This document shows positions 1 through 8,500 of a DNA stretch of 44,224 nt, one piece after another (positions within the stretch are counted from its first letter, which is position 1; each line of letters opens with the position of its first letter). The stretch is taken from NCBI GenBank assembly GCA_902801155.1, contig CADCHG010000014.1, positions 1 to 44,224 of the forward strand. The letters run 5' to 3'. The position numbers and the translations under genes are program-made. The DNA is from an uncultured Prevotellaceae bacterium. GTDB lineage: Bacteria; Bacteroidota; Bacteroidia; Bacteroidales; Bacteroidaceae. The notes under the pieces are model-generated. The model had not been told where the DNA came from. It ran no database searches and was given only the letters and a program-made list of their open reading frames with translations.

Positions 1-95
1 AAGCACCAAAGGTGCGTTTTCATTTTGTGCGTGGGAATTTCAAATGCAAAGGTAGAAAAAATGTTTTACAAACTTGCGTTAATTTCTGATAAATA

Positions 96-127
96 TTTGC
101 AAGAACGTGAAATTTTCAGTAATTTTG
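96..127 (+). promoter_or_regulatory. Bacteroidetes-type promoter for the Fur-family gene
   Basis: TTTG at 96-99 and TAATTTTG at 120-127 are 20 bp apart and match the Bacteroidetes consensus TTTG-N19-21-TAnnTTTG. Transcription would begin about 7 nt after the second box, near 134. That is almost at the ATG at 136, so the mRNA would be leaderless or nearly so. Confidence 0.6.
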
Positions 128-135
128 TGCACAAT

Positions 136-555
136 ATGAAAGATGAAGAGTTCTTCCTGCAAAAATTGCAGCATCACGACATAAAGCCGACAGCCAATCG
201 ACTGATGATTATCCGTGCCATGTGGCGTGGTGATGAGGCTGTGTCGCTCATGCAGTTGGAACGTATCCTACTCACTATCGACAAATCAACAATATCGCGT
301 ACTCTCAACCTCTTCCTTCTTAATGGATTGATTCATGCCATTGACGATGGTTCTGGGTCTGTGAAATATGCGGTAGATGGTGATCTTGAAAGAGATGATG
401 ACGAGGAGCATACGCATTTTGCGTGTGTGAAATGTGGAAGAACGTTTTGTCTGAAGCAGGTACATGTGCCAGAAGTGCCGTTGCCTTCTGGCTTCCAGCT
501 TCAGAGTGTAAACTATGTTCTGAAAGGGCTGTGCCCGGAATGTGCAGAGAAATAA
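136..555 (+). CDS. Fur-family transcriptional regulator
   Basis: A 139-aa metal-responsive repressor of the Fur/Zur/PerR family. The N-terminal winged-helix segment reads LQKLQHHDIKPTANRLMI and continues through a recognition-helix region with STISRTLN. The C-terminal half has the structural zinc pattern: CVKCGRTFC (two cysteines in CxxC) and CPEC near the end, after an acidic stretch and HTH. These two CxxC pairs are typical of the family. An upstream in-frame ATG at 25 would add 37 residues that do not look like the family, and the promoter at 96-127 lies downstream of it, so I chose 136. The gene ends 7 bp before cdaA and is probably co-transcribed with it. Which metal or signal it senses (iron, zinc or peroxide) cannot be told from the sequence. 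Confidence 0.87.
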   Translation: MKDEEFFLQKLQHHDIKPTANRLMIIRAMWRGDEAVSLMQLERILLTIDKSTISRTLNLFLLNGLIHAIDDGSGSVKYAVDGDLERDDDEEHTHFACVKCGRTFCLKQVHVPEVPLPSGFQLQSVNYVLKGLCPECAEK

Positions 556-562
556 GAAGACT

Positions 563-1336
563 ATGTTCTCATTCGAAGTAAAAGACGCAATTGATATCTT
601 CCTTGTAGCTATTATGCTATACTACACCTATCGGTTCATGAGAGAATCGAGGTCTATCAATGTGTTCATTGGTATCCTGGTGTTTATCCTTGTCTGGCTG
701 TTGGTTAGTAGGGTTGTGGAAATGCGTCTTCTCGGAGCTATTCTTGATAAATTGGTGGGCGTAGGTTCACTTGCAATTCTGATACTTTTTCAGGACGAAA
801 TCCGAAAGTTCCTTAACAACCTTGGAGGACATAACAGAATACGTACTTTGCTAAAGTTCTTCTCTTCGAATGAACAGAAGAAGGAAGATGTTGATCGTGA
901 GAAAGTTATGGCTGTTGTGATGGCGTGTCAAAGTATGGCCAGAGGCAAGGTCGGAGCATTAATTGTGATAGAACGTCATTCCAGTCTGAAAGAGATAGTT
1001 GAGACCGGTGATACCATTGATGCAAATATCAATCAGCGACTTATCGAAAACATTTTTTTCAAGAACTCGCCTCTGCATGATGGTGCGATGATCATAAGTA
1101 ATCACAGAATCAAGGCTGCGGGATGTATTCTGCCTGTAAGTCATGACCTGAATATTCCTAGGGAATTGGGACTTCGTCATCGTGCAGCTATGGGAATGTC
1201 ACAGGCAAGTGATGCCCTCTGTATCGTTGTTTCTGAGGAAACGGGCAGGATAAGTGCCGCTATCAATGGGCAGTTCCGTTTGAGGCTCTCTGCAGAGAAC
1301 CTTGAAAGTCTGCTGAATGAAGAACTGAGCAAGTAA
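563..1336 (+). CDS. cdaA: Diadenylate cyclase CdaA
   Basis: A 257-aa membrane enzyme that condenses two ATP into cyclic di-AMP. The first ~85 residues hold three hydrophobic segments (around IFLVAIMLYYTY, FIGILVFILVWLLV and LVGVGSLAILILF). The C-terminal half is a DisA_N domain with both diagnostic motifs: LHDGAMII (the DGA motif) and LRHRAAMG (the RHR motif). This architecture fits CdaA rather than DisA or CdaS. A GTG at 542 gives seven extra residues overlapping the regulator gene, but ATG 563 follows AATAAGAAG and places the first membrane segment normally. No CdaR-like regulator follows. Its partner here is the Fur-family gene, so metal- or stress-linked expression is possible but only inferred. 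Confidence 0.93.
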   Translation: MFSFEVKDAIDIFLVAIMLYYTYRFMRESRSINVFIGILVFILVWLLVSRVVEMRLLGAILDKLVGVGSLAILILFQDEIRKFLNNLGGHNRIRTLLKFFSSNEQKKEDVDREKVMAVVMACQSMARGKVGALIVIERHSSLKEIVETGDTIDANINQRLIENIFFKNSPLHDGAMIISNHRIKAAGCILPVSHDLNIPRELGLRHRAAMGMSQASDALCIVVSEETGRISAAINGQFRLRLSAENLESLLNEELSK

Positions 1337-1351
1337 TTGTCGGTTGATGTG

Positions 1352-1472
1352 CCTTCGTTCATCCTTCGCTATGCCTTCGCTCTGGCTTCGTTTCAGAACG
1401 TAGAATGGGATTGGAGCTGGAACGGACTTATAACGGACCTGGAACGGAGGTAGAACGGACTTACTTCCTACG
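1352..1472 (+). repeat. 11-bp-period degenerate tandem array
   Basis: Successive 11-mers can be read without slippage: CCTTCGTTCAT, CCTTCGCTATG, CCTTCGCTCTG, GCTTCGTTTCA, then purine-rich units such as TGGAACGGACT, TATAACGGACC, TGGAACGGAGG and TAGAACGGACT. The unit AACGGACT recurs in the array at 24711. The array starts 15 bp after the cdaA stop. The rest of the gene-free stretch up to 1850 is AT-rich, with a weak hairpin at 1505-1524 and a promoter at 1703. Confidence 0.7.
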
Positions 1473-1504
1473 AGAGAGGAAACCAGAAGGTAAGCCTTGT
1501 GAGA

Positions 1505-1524
1505 AATATCAGAAATGATATTTT
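1505..1524 (+). terminator. Weak hairpin, possible terminator
   Basis: AATATCA, loop GAAA, TGATATT, followed by TTG. The stem is short and AT-rich and the U tract is poor. It could end the regulator-cdaA transcript but the support is thin. Confidence 0.25.
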
Positions 1525-1702
1525 GATATACTATATTGATTGTTAATTAATGCAAAATATTGTGTGGTTTTGTATTTCTTAAACACAATTTCCTATTAAT
1601 TAAACAATCTGTGATTTTGCTATGTATATTAAACAAAATTAAAGGTTGTATAGGCTTTATGTGTTAAAAAATGTAAATTTTCTGGTTTTTATTTCTGATT
1701 TC

Positions 1703-1734
1703 TTTGCGTGCGTGGTATAATAATATTACATTTG
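1703..1734 (+). promoter_or_regulatory. Promoter of the fimbrillin / giant surface protein operon
   Basis: TTTG at 1703-1706, a 20-bp spacer, and TACATTTG at 1727-1734. The start would be near 1741, leaving a leader of about 110 nt before the ATG at 1851. No other consensus promoter was seen before 19323, so all five genes may depend on it. Confidence 0.7.
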
Positions 1735-1850
1735 TGCAGACTTTTGAATATGAAAACGCTGATCCAGTCTTAAACTTATTCCAAATGTCTGAAAGGTAAA
1801 TCAAGTGTTTGTAAGATGAAGACACTTAATAACTAAAAAACGGTGAGTGA

Positions 1851-2072
1851 ATGACTTTGAAAATCACAAATATAAGAAAGCGTTATGTCGCACCCTACGC
1901 AGAAATGGTAGTGTGCGATGATGAGTGTATGATAAACACTGTTTCGGGTTTCGGAGAAGATCCAGGAGGAGGTGGTGATAATCCGGTATTCTCGAAAGGT
2001 GTTGGGGGCATCTGGGAAGAAGGCGATTATGCTGGGGGATCGGATGGAGTTACTAACATATTCGACAATTAA
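1851..2072 (+). CDS. Small peptide of the KxYxxP...SG type, unknown function
   Basis: A 73-aa protein with no signal peptide or membrane segment. It has a basic start ending in RKRYVAPYAEM, a short middle (MINTVSG), then a glycine- and acid-rich tail ending NIFDN. It resembles many short Prevotella and Bacteroides proteins with a K-K-Y-x-x-P start and a hydrophobic-acidic middle, which have no known function. The stop is followed after 2 bp by the first fimbrillin gene, so translation is probably coupled. A second protein of similar plan is encoded at 25259-25414, again next to a surface-protein gene. A role in regulating or accompanying surface-protein expression, or a precursor peptide, is possible but unproven. 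Confidence 0.75.
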   Translation: MTLKITNIRKRYVAPYAEMVVCDDECMINTVSGFGEDPGGGGDNPVFSKGVGGIWEEGDYAGGSDGVTNIFDN

Positions 2073-2074
2073 CC

Positions 2075-3094
2075 ATGAGGAAGACGTTATCTTACATATT
2101 GCTTTGGATGCTTGGTAGTCTCAACGCTTCTGCGGTGGGTTATACATACAACGTCAACAAGGGAATATCCTTCTCTTGGCAGTATGATGATGCGATAGGG
2201 GTATATACCACCAAGGGCACCCGAATAAAGCATTGGGCATTGTCGGTATCAAATGATGGAAAGGCGGCATCGTTTAGCTCATACGGCTGGTCGCTTGTCG
2301 AGAACCGCAAATACTATCTCTACTATCCGTATAATGATTCGTATTTCCTAAACGATACTCCGATAACCAACTTGCCTATCACATTTGAGGGACAGGTGCA
2401 GAGCGAGAACAAAAGTCTGTTACACTTAGCGGCTTACGACTATATGATAGGAGAGGGTAACACTGAGGAAACTACCGCAGACTTCAAACTGAATCATCTG
2501 TGTTCGGTCATAAGAATAGAATATGTGTCACCCAAATCCGCAGTATATACAAATGTCGCCTTAAAGACAACGGATAATTTGTTCTGTCGGACAGCAGACA
2601 TGAATCTTGAGACGCAGAGCATTAATCCGATGGGGAAAGAAAGATATGCGAGTTTGCAGCTTGATAATATTGAAGTTGATGAAGGAGATACACTTGTTGC
2701 CTATATGGTAGTTGCTCCTGTGGATCTTTCAGGATGGGATGTAAAACTTGCAATCACTTCTGATGATGGAGAGGAGATAAATTTTGATGTACTGGCAAAC
2801 GAACTGAGAGCGGGAAAGCTTTATCTGCTTAATACCACGGGAATTGAAGAGAAGGCATTATCAACAAAACATCGTGCGAGTAGTCTGGCGGAACCGAGCG
2901 TAAGCACCTCTGACATACCGATAGATACAGATTCGGAAATTATTGTCACGGGTATTCAACAGACGATGTCCAGTCAGGTACAGGATGATGGAGTAGTCTA
3001 TACAATATCAGGAATAAGGACAAAGCAGTCTTCTGCTAAAGGTATTATAATAAGGAATAGAAAGAAATGCCTCTCCCAAGGAGGCCGAAAATAA
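2075..3094 (+). CDS. Fimbrillin-like surface protein with sorting-type tail
   Basis: A 339-aa secreted protein. It starts with a signal peptide (MRKTLSYILLWMLGSLNASA) that lacks a lipobox cysteine. The body matches fimbrillin-family proteins (Mfa_like/FimB type): ISFSWQYDDAIGVYT near residue 30 and FKLNHLCSVIRIE near 150 are the usual landmarks, as is VVAPVDLSGWDVKL near 210. After a linker rich in Ser and Glu, it ends with VVYTISGIRTK and GIIIRNRKKC, which resembles a T9SS sorting tail. The last residues (LSQGGRK) depart from the normal GKKxxVK ending and are encoded where a GC-rich palindrome-like stretch begins. It is the second gene of the operon. Whether it is polymerised into a fimbria or anchored alone cannot be told. 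Confidence 0.8.
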   Translation: MRKTLSYILLWMLGSLNASAVGYTYNVNKGISFSWQYDDAIGVYTTKGTRIKHWALSVSNDGKAASFSSYGWSLVENRKYYLYYPYNDSYFLNDTPITNLPITFEGQVQSENKSLLHLAAYDYMIGEGNTEETTADFKLNHLCSVIRIEYVSPKSAVYTNVALKTTDNLFCRTADMNLETQSINPMGKERYASLQLDNIEVDEGDTLVAYMVVAPVDLSGWDVKLAITSDDGEEINFDVLANELRAGKLYLLNTTGIEEKALSTKHRASSLAEPSVSTSDIPIDTDSEIIVTGIQQTMSSQVQDDGVVYTISGIRTKQSSAKGIIIRNRKKCLSQGGRK

Positions 3095-3099
3095 ATATT

Positions 3100-4215
3100 A
3101 TGAGATATAAATCATACATAGGATTATTAGCAATTGCAGCTTTGATGGCATCTTGTTCGCAGGATGTTATAGAGGGAGATGCAGTTTATGAGGGTGAGGT
3201 ATATGCCACACTTCCTGAACTGTTGGACGGTAGTGTTACTCGTTCAGCCCTTGTTTATAACTATAGTGAGAAGAAAATGCACTTTGCCTGGGATAGTGGT
3301 GACAAGATAGGTGTGTTTGCTATCAATAATGATGCAGCCAGACGCCAGCAGATTCAGTATGACCTCAAGAAAGGAGCTGGTACGATGGCAGGAAGTTTTG
3401 ATTCCTACGACACCGATGTACAGGCTGATATAAAAAAGGACCAGTCATATCTTGCCTTCCGTCCATATAGTAAGATAGGTAACTATGCTAAACTTAACGT
3501 AAAATATGACGAGCAGACGGCTAAGGCATTTCCTAAGATGAAGTATTTCCCATTTCCAGGAAATGTAAATCCAGATGCTAATGCAGATAAATACAATGCT
3601 TCAGAAGCGGCTGCTTCGGCACACCTTACTGATGCAGACTATATGGTTGCTCCTCCTGTAGTAGCTTCAGTAGATCATCATTGCGCTTTCGAATTCAAGC
3701 GAATAGGAGCTGTGGTGAGATTCTATCTGAAGAGCCCAAGGGCAATGATATATGATGGAATACAGTTGGTTGCCAAGGGTAAACAGTTCGTTCTGAGCGG
3801 AGTGCTCGATGCTCAGAAGAGGGAGATTAGCCCTGTGACAACGAGTACTGCGATGTTTCTAAAGTTCTCTCCTACATTGGATTTGAGAACAGATGTGTCA
3901 AGTGCTGCGGCAGACTATTATTATAATAATGCAGGCTATATTGTGTCATATATGATGATTGCTCCTATTGACCTTAGTGATGCTGATGATATATCAATCT
4001 ATCTCAAGGGACATGACGGTAGCGGCACCTATTATTTTAAGTCACAAGGAGAATTGGAAAAGCCTAACCTGACTGCGAATATGTTCTATCAGTGGACGTC
4101 TGGTGATAACAATGGAGATCCTGCCATCGTCTTTGATCATATATCAGTTCAGGATTGGGAAAGAGATGTGATATATAGTAATGGTGAGGGTGGTACAGGA
4201 ACAGGTACGTGGTAA
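3100..4215 (+). CDS. Fimbrillin-family lipoprotein
   Basis: A 371-aa protein starting at the ATG at 3100. The upstream start at 3067 would place 11 extra residues (MPLPRRPKINI) before the signal peptide and overlaps the preceding gene. The signal peptide ends in a clear lipobox, ALMASC followed by SQD, so the protein is lipidated after cleavage. Fimbrillin landmarks follow: MHFAWDSGDKIGVFAI near residue 70, CAFEFKRIGAVVRFYL near 205, and MIAPIDLSDADDISIYL near 295. This pattern belongs to the Mfa_like family, subunits or accessory proteins of Bacteroidales type V fimbriae. The tail ends GTGTGTW with no sorting tail. Which fimbrial position it fills (shaft, tip or anchor) is not clear. Confidence 0.85.
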   Translation: MRYKSYIGLLAIAALMASCSQDVIEGDAVYEGEVYATLPELLDGSVTRSALVYNYSEKKMHFAWDSGDKIGVFAINNDAARRQQIQYDLKKGAGTMAGSFDSYDTDVQADIKKDQSYLAFRPYSKIGNYAKLNVKYDEQTAKAFPKMKYFPFPGNVNPDANADKYNASEAAASAHLTDADYMVAPPVVASVDHHCAFEFKRIGAVVRFYLKSPRAMIYDGIQLVAKGKQFVLSGVLDAQKREISPVTTSTAMFLKFSPTLDLRTDVSSAAADYYYNNAGYIVSYMMIAPIDLSDADDISIYLKGHDGSGTYYFKSQGELEKPNLTANMFYQWTSGDNNGDPAIVFDHISVQDWERDVIYSNGEGGTGTGTW

Positions 4216-4262
4216 TTGTAAATTACGAATGACTTGTTTGTGTTTGACAATGTACAATTAAT
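4216..4262 (+). repeat. 7-bp-type repeat directly after a stop codon
   Basis: TTGTAAATTACGAATGAC begins right after the TAA at 4213-4215, and related ACAATTAATGATTAACGAC follows near 4255. Related sequence in inverted orientation (GTAATTCGTAATTCG) lies at 5484-5498, so the pair brackets the third fimbrillin gene. The match is degenerate. Confidence 0.45.
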
Positions 4263-4273
4263 GATTAACGACA

Positions 4274-5392
4274 ATGATTAAAACAAATATGTGCATATCA
4301 AAAAACATCCTTCCCTTTGGGAAGGCTTGGTTAGGCTTTTTGCTTTTGCCGTTTATGGTGGCTTGTTCGGGAGATGATCTTGAACAATATGCTCAGCGTG
4401 CTGATAATGCCAATGAGATAGGCTTTTTGCCAAAGACCGAGAATGTAACTCGTGCAACTTACAGTCTGGATAATCCACATCCTGCGACTATGGGTGTGTT
4501 CGGCTATTTTGACTTAGATGAGAACACCATTACAAAAGGTAATTATACAATCTTCAAGAACAAGCAGGTTAATTACCAAGAACAAGGTGATTGGTCATGG
4601 ACGTATAGCCCAGTTAGGTATTGGCCGGAATTCAGTTCAGCCAATGACTTTGATTTCTTTGGTTATATGCCTTATGTTTCGGGTGCAACTCTTACATATT
4701 ATGATAAGGGTTATACCTTGAGCTTTAATGCCGCATTGAGTGTAGAAAATATAAAGGAAGGGACGAATTTGCCTTTGATTTGTAATCAGCCTCATCATAA
4801 GGATGCTCCGGGAGAAATTGTGAACTTTGATATGGATCAGACCACAACGGGTTTCCAGTTGAAGTTCAAGTTGGGAACCAGGATGAGTAATGTTCGTGAT
4901 TTCGAGATAACAAGGGTACAAGTAATAGGACAGATTCCATCTAAAGGAAAAGTCTCACGTACTTATATCTGTGATGATGATGGTAATTGGGTATTGGATC
5001 CACAATTGTTGGAGAAAAAACATGACATAAAATGGAGTGATGTAACGACTCAGAATATGGCGTTGCAAATTGCAAATGAAGGAGGAAGCCTGACTTTGTC
5101 AGACGACGAATTCCACGAATGGGGAAAGCCATTCTTTGCAATTCCAGTAGAAAGTTTCGCTCCTTCGATAACGGTAACGTATAATGTCAGAGTTGCAGAT
5201 TCTGAGAAAAAAACTATTACGCGTGAGGGCGTAACAAAAAGTATAGTCTTCAACAAGGACAACTTTGCCAATTTAAAGAAGCAAGGGCTTACGCCTGGAA
5301 AGATTAACTCTCTTGAGATTGCCATCGTACCGGATCATCTATATATTCTTGCAGATGATGACCAGTATATTGGATATCTTGTGATGGAATAG
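4274..5392 (+). CDS. Fimbrillin-family lipoprotein
   Basis: A 372-aa protein with a lipoprotein signal peptide ending PFMVAC then SGDDLE. The ATG at 4289 (MCISKN) is an equally possible start. Fimbrillin-type features include VTRATYSLDNPHPATMGVFGYF near residue 58 (the N-terminal domain start) and TTGFQLKFKLGTRMSNVRDF near 197. It ends in LYILADDDQYIGYLVME, without a sorting tail. Part of the signal peptide (residues ILPFGKAWLG) is encoded by a perfect GC-rich palindrome at 4309-4325 and its flank. The gene is the third fimbrillin-like gene in the operon and lies just before the giant T9SS protein. Its exact fimbrial role is unknown. Confidence 0.82.
   Translation: MIKTNMCISKNILPFGKAWLGFLLLPFMVACSGDDLEQYAQRADNANEIGFLPKTENVTRATYSLDNPHPATMGVFGYFDLDENTITKGNYTIFKNKQVNYQEQGDWSWTYSPVRYWPEFSSANDFDFFGYMPYVSGATLTYYDKGYTLSFNAALSVENIKEGTNLPLICNQPHHKDAPGEIVNFDMDQTTTGFQLKFKLGTRMSNVRDFEITRVQVIGQIPSKGKVSRTYICDDDGNWVLDPQLLEKKHDIKWSDVTTQNMALQIANEGGSLTLSDDEFHEWGKPFFAIPVESFAPSITVTYNVRVADSEKKTITREGVTKSIVFNKDNFANLKKQGLTPGKINSLEIAIVPDHLYILADDDQYIGYLVME
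4309..4325. repeat. Perfect palindrome inside a signal-peptide coding region
   Basis: CCTTCCC, TTT, GGGAAGG, followed by CTTGGTTAGGCTTTTT. It resembles the stretches at 3067, 5403 and 23914. It is read in frame as part of the fimbrillin signal peptide. Confidence 0.6.
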
Positions 5393-5402
5393 GAATAGAG
5401 GT

Positions 5403-5462
5403 AGCCTCTCCTCCCACCCTCTCCCATAGAGAGGGAGCCGGAAGGCGAAAGGGGAAGTAGAG
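5403..5462. repeat. GC-rich palindromic element between fimbrillin 3 and the giant gene
   Basis: GCCTCTCCTCCCACCCTCTC is followed by GAGAGGGAGCCGGAAGG and GGGGAAGTAGAGG. The core hairpin is CCCTCTC (5417-5423), loop CCATA, GAGAGGG (5429-5435). It may slow transcription into the giant gene, but lacks a U tract. Confidence 0.55.
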
Positions 5463-5480
5463 GATTTAGTATATAGATAA

Positions 5481-5499
5481 TTTGTAATTCGTAATTCGC
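5481..5499 (+). repeat. 7-bp-type repeat before the giant gene
   Basis: Two adjacent heptads GTAATTC, preceded by AATTT and followed by GCAAAGA, just before the ATG at 5506. They are inverted relative to the repeat at 4216. Confidence 0.45.
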
Positions 5500-5505
5500 A
5501 AAGAT

Positions 5506-8500
5506 ATGAAGACAACAGCAATTGTCAAAATAAGTAATATGAGACTTATGAATAGGGTAAGGAACATCTTCATGCTCCTGATACTCCTTGTGGTTTCTGC
5601 ACAAGGGGCATGGGCACAAAGTGGTGATTGGAAAAATTTTGCAGCGAGTGGTCCTGCTTCGGGTCGTGGTGCACAGGATGATCCGTTTGTCATTGAGACT
5701 CCAGCTCAGCTTGCATGGATGGCATATCAAGTTTCCAATTCGAGCAAAATTTCTCAGGGTAAGTATTATATCCTTAATGCGGATATAGACCTTGATGCTC
5801 ACTATTGGAATCCTATTGGTGATGGACATGGTAATAATGATAATAATTATCGTTTCTATGGCAATTTTGATGGTAAAGGTCATACTATCAAAAATATGCA
5901 TTTGAAATGGACTCCTTCTGTTAGTTATTGGACTTCAGTAGGACTCTTTGGCAAGATTGTAGGAGCAAGTTCAACCTGGGCATGTGTCACCAATCTTGTA
6001 ATTGATAATTCTACTATTGAAAAGGCTAATGGTGATATAACAAGCAATGGTTTTAATATTGGCTTCTTAGTAGGTGAATTGCGAGAATATTCAGAGATAA
6101 GCAATATTATCGTAAAAAACTCTGTAAACTCTGTTGGCGGCTCATGCCACATGAATGCTGATGGTATTCGTGTTGGTGGTATTATCGGTAATACAGAGCA
6201 GAACAATGCAAATTATAGATTATTCAATCTTGCAGCAGAAAAAGTAACGATTGAGTATTCTAATATGATATTTGACAAAAATACCTCTTATATAGGAGGC
6301 ATAGTCGGTCGTTTCCGTCAAACAAAAGGAACTACTGCAAATAACATCTTTGCAAAGAATCTCTTTTCTGATGTCACTATAAATTCTAATACAGATAAAG
6401 TGAAGCGTGGCAACGTATTTGCTATTGATAGTGGAACCACAACGGCAGATCATTGGTATTATACAAAAGCCTTGACTGGAAATAATAGTAGCAATTATGG
6501 AGAGCAGAAGGATTTATCTTTTGGCTCAACATTCAAGAATGAGGCTAATACATTTAATTCTAATGCTTTCCTGTCTTGGAATTTTAAAAATAGTGATTTC
6601 TACTTTTGTAAAACAGATTTAACAATTGATTATAGAAATAAGGTTCTTGTTACTGCCTCTACAACGGGGTTGAGTGGTAGTGAGAAGTATAACTGGTATA
6701 TTTCTGAGGATAATATTACTTGGAAGAAGTCGAATCTGAGTACCACAAAGATATTGAATCTGCCTTATGAAGGTAATGTAAAATATGTTTATGCAGAGGT
6801 CGCAGATGGAAGTTCACGTTCAAGTTCTGTGAAAATTTCTACGCTCATCAAGGCTAACGCATTTTTGACAAATACAAATGGTACTTATGGAGTCAATCTC
6901 ACCAACTCTCTTTGGAATGACGATAATCAGTATCTTGAAGTGAGCTATCAGTGGAAAGAAAACGACTCTGTTATACCAGAAGCTACAAGTGATACATATA
7001 CCCCTTCTGGCGCAAACGAGAAGGTTGCTTGTCATGTCATATTAAGGAGTGGTGAATATACTATTCTTGACAAGACATTGTTTTCTGGTACAGTTGTGTT
7101 CCTTAACCCTGATGGTGGAAGAGGTGGAAATGATAGCAATGATGGCCTGACAGCAGGTAATCCTGTAAAGACATGGCAGAAGGCTTATAGTCTGCTTAAT
7201 GAGGACGCTTCATGGGATGAGAATACAATAGTCCTGATGGGACTTAGTAATGCAGCTGCTACTGGAAGCAGCGGCGGATTTGCCATTACAAAAAATATTA
7301 AAGATAATGTTCCGTCCGAATTATATTCAGAATGGAAACGTCTGGTTGACGACTCTCACCTTGCAAAGAACGCTACCATTACAGGTAAGTATAATGGTGA
7401 GGATTATGGTGCTGTTATAGAGGGATCCAGTTATAGCGGAAAGAATTACATTTCTCTTTTTGGCGATACACGTTTTGAACATATCACATTCCATCATACA
7501 AATAGTGGTACTGGCAATCACTCTCAGTATATCTTCTGTCAGTATTATAATCTGGAGATGGGCGAAGGTATCCAGATGACAGGATTTAACCCAAATCATA
7601 CTCCTGGCTATGGTACTGTAGATGGTGCAAGGATTTCTTCTATGCAGATTTATGGTGGATTGAATAATGATGCCCGTTTCCGTACAAGTAATGGTGAGCT
7701 TGATATGAAAGCAATGGAGGAAGCAATGCCTCATGGTAAGAAAGGCTTTAGCATCACGTTAAAGTCAGGTCGTTATTCTACTGTCACTGTAGGTGGTCGT
7801 CAATCAACCGGTAGTCAGCTTAATGGATTGATGGGTACACCTAATATGCCAATCAAGTGTACTGTTACCATTGATATTGATAGAGAATTTAATGATAAAC
7901 ACAACGAAGCAAATGCGGACTATGATTGTGGTATCGTGTTGGCTGGTTGCCATGAGGGTGCAATGTATGCCGATGTGGATATTATCCTCAAGAGTGGTTA
8001 TGTGGGTCGTGTTGTAAATGGAACTCTTGGTCAGCATAGAAACTATAATTTCAAATACAACAAAGATGGTAAGACCTATACTTTCCCAAGCAATACCTAT
8101 GCGGGTAGAGCTAACATCCTTATTGACCCAAGAGATGGTGAGGGAAAAATAGACAACAGTAAAGTGATTGTTACGGAACTTTATGGTGGAAGTACAGGCC
8201 GTGGTTATAGTGCTAATGATGTAATAGATAACCCGTTCTATGGATATAGCACCGTTACAATCAATGGTGGAACTTTCAAAGTTCTTCCTGCAAATAATAC
8301 AATGAAAGAATCCTTGTTCTGTGGAATCTATGGTTCTGGTGCTGGTGGTTATAATGGTATTGGTGATGATACACATCATACAGTTGACAAGCTAATCGCC
8401 TATTGGAGTCCAGATAGGCAGGTTGTGCTCTTTGGCGAATATGATGTAGCGAAGAATAATTTGGTTTCTATAAATTGTTATAACGCTGATGATAATTATC

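Noticed and set aside
47-54. TACCTTTG on the minus strand near the left edge
   Set aside because: It could be a promoter for a gene to the left, but the nearest TTTG box is 14 bp away, shorter than the usual spacing, so it was not listed.
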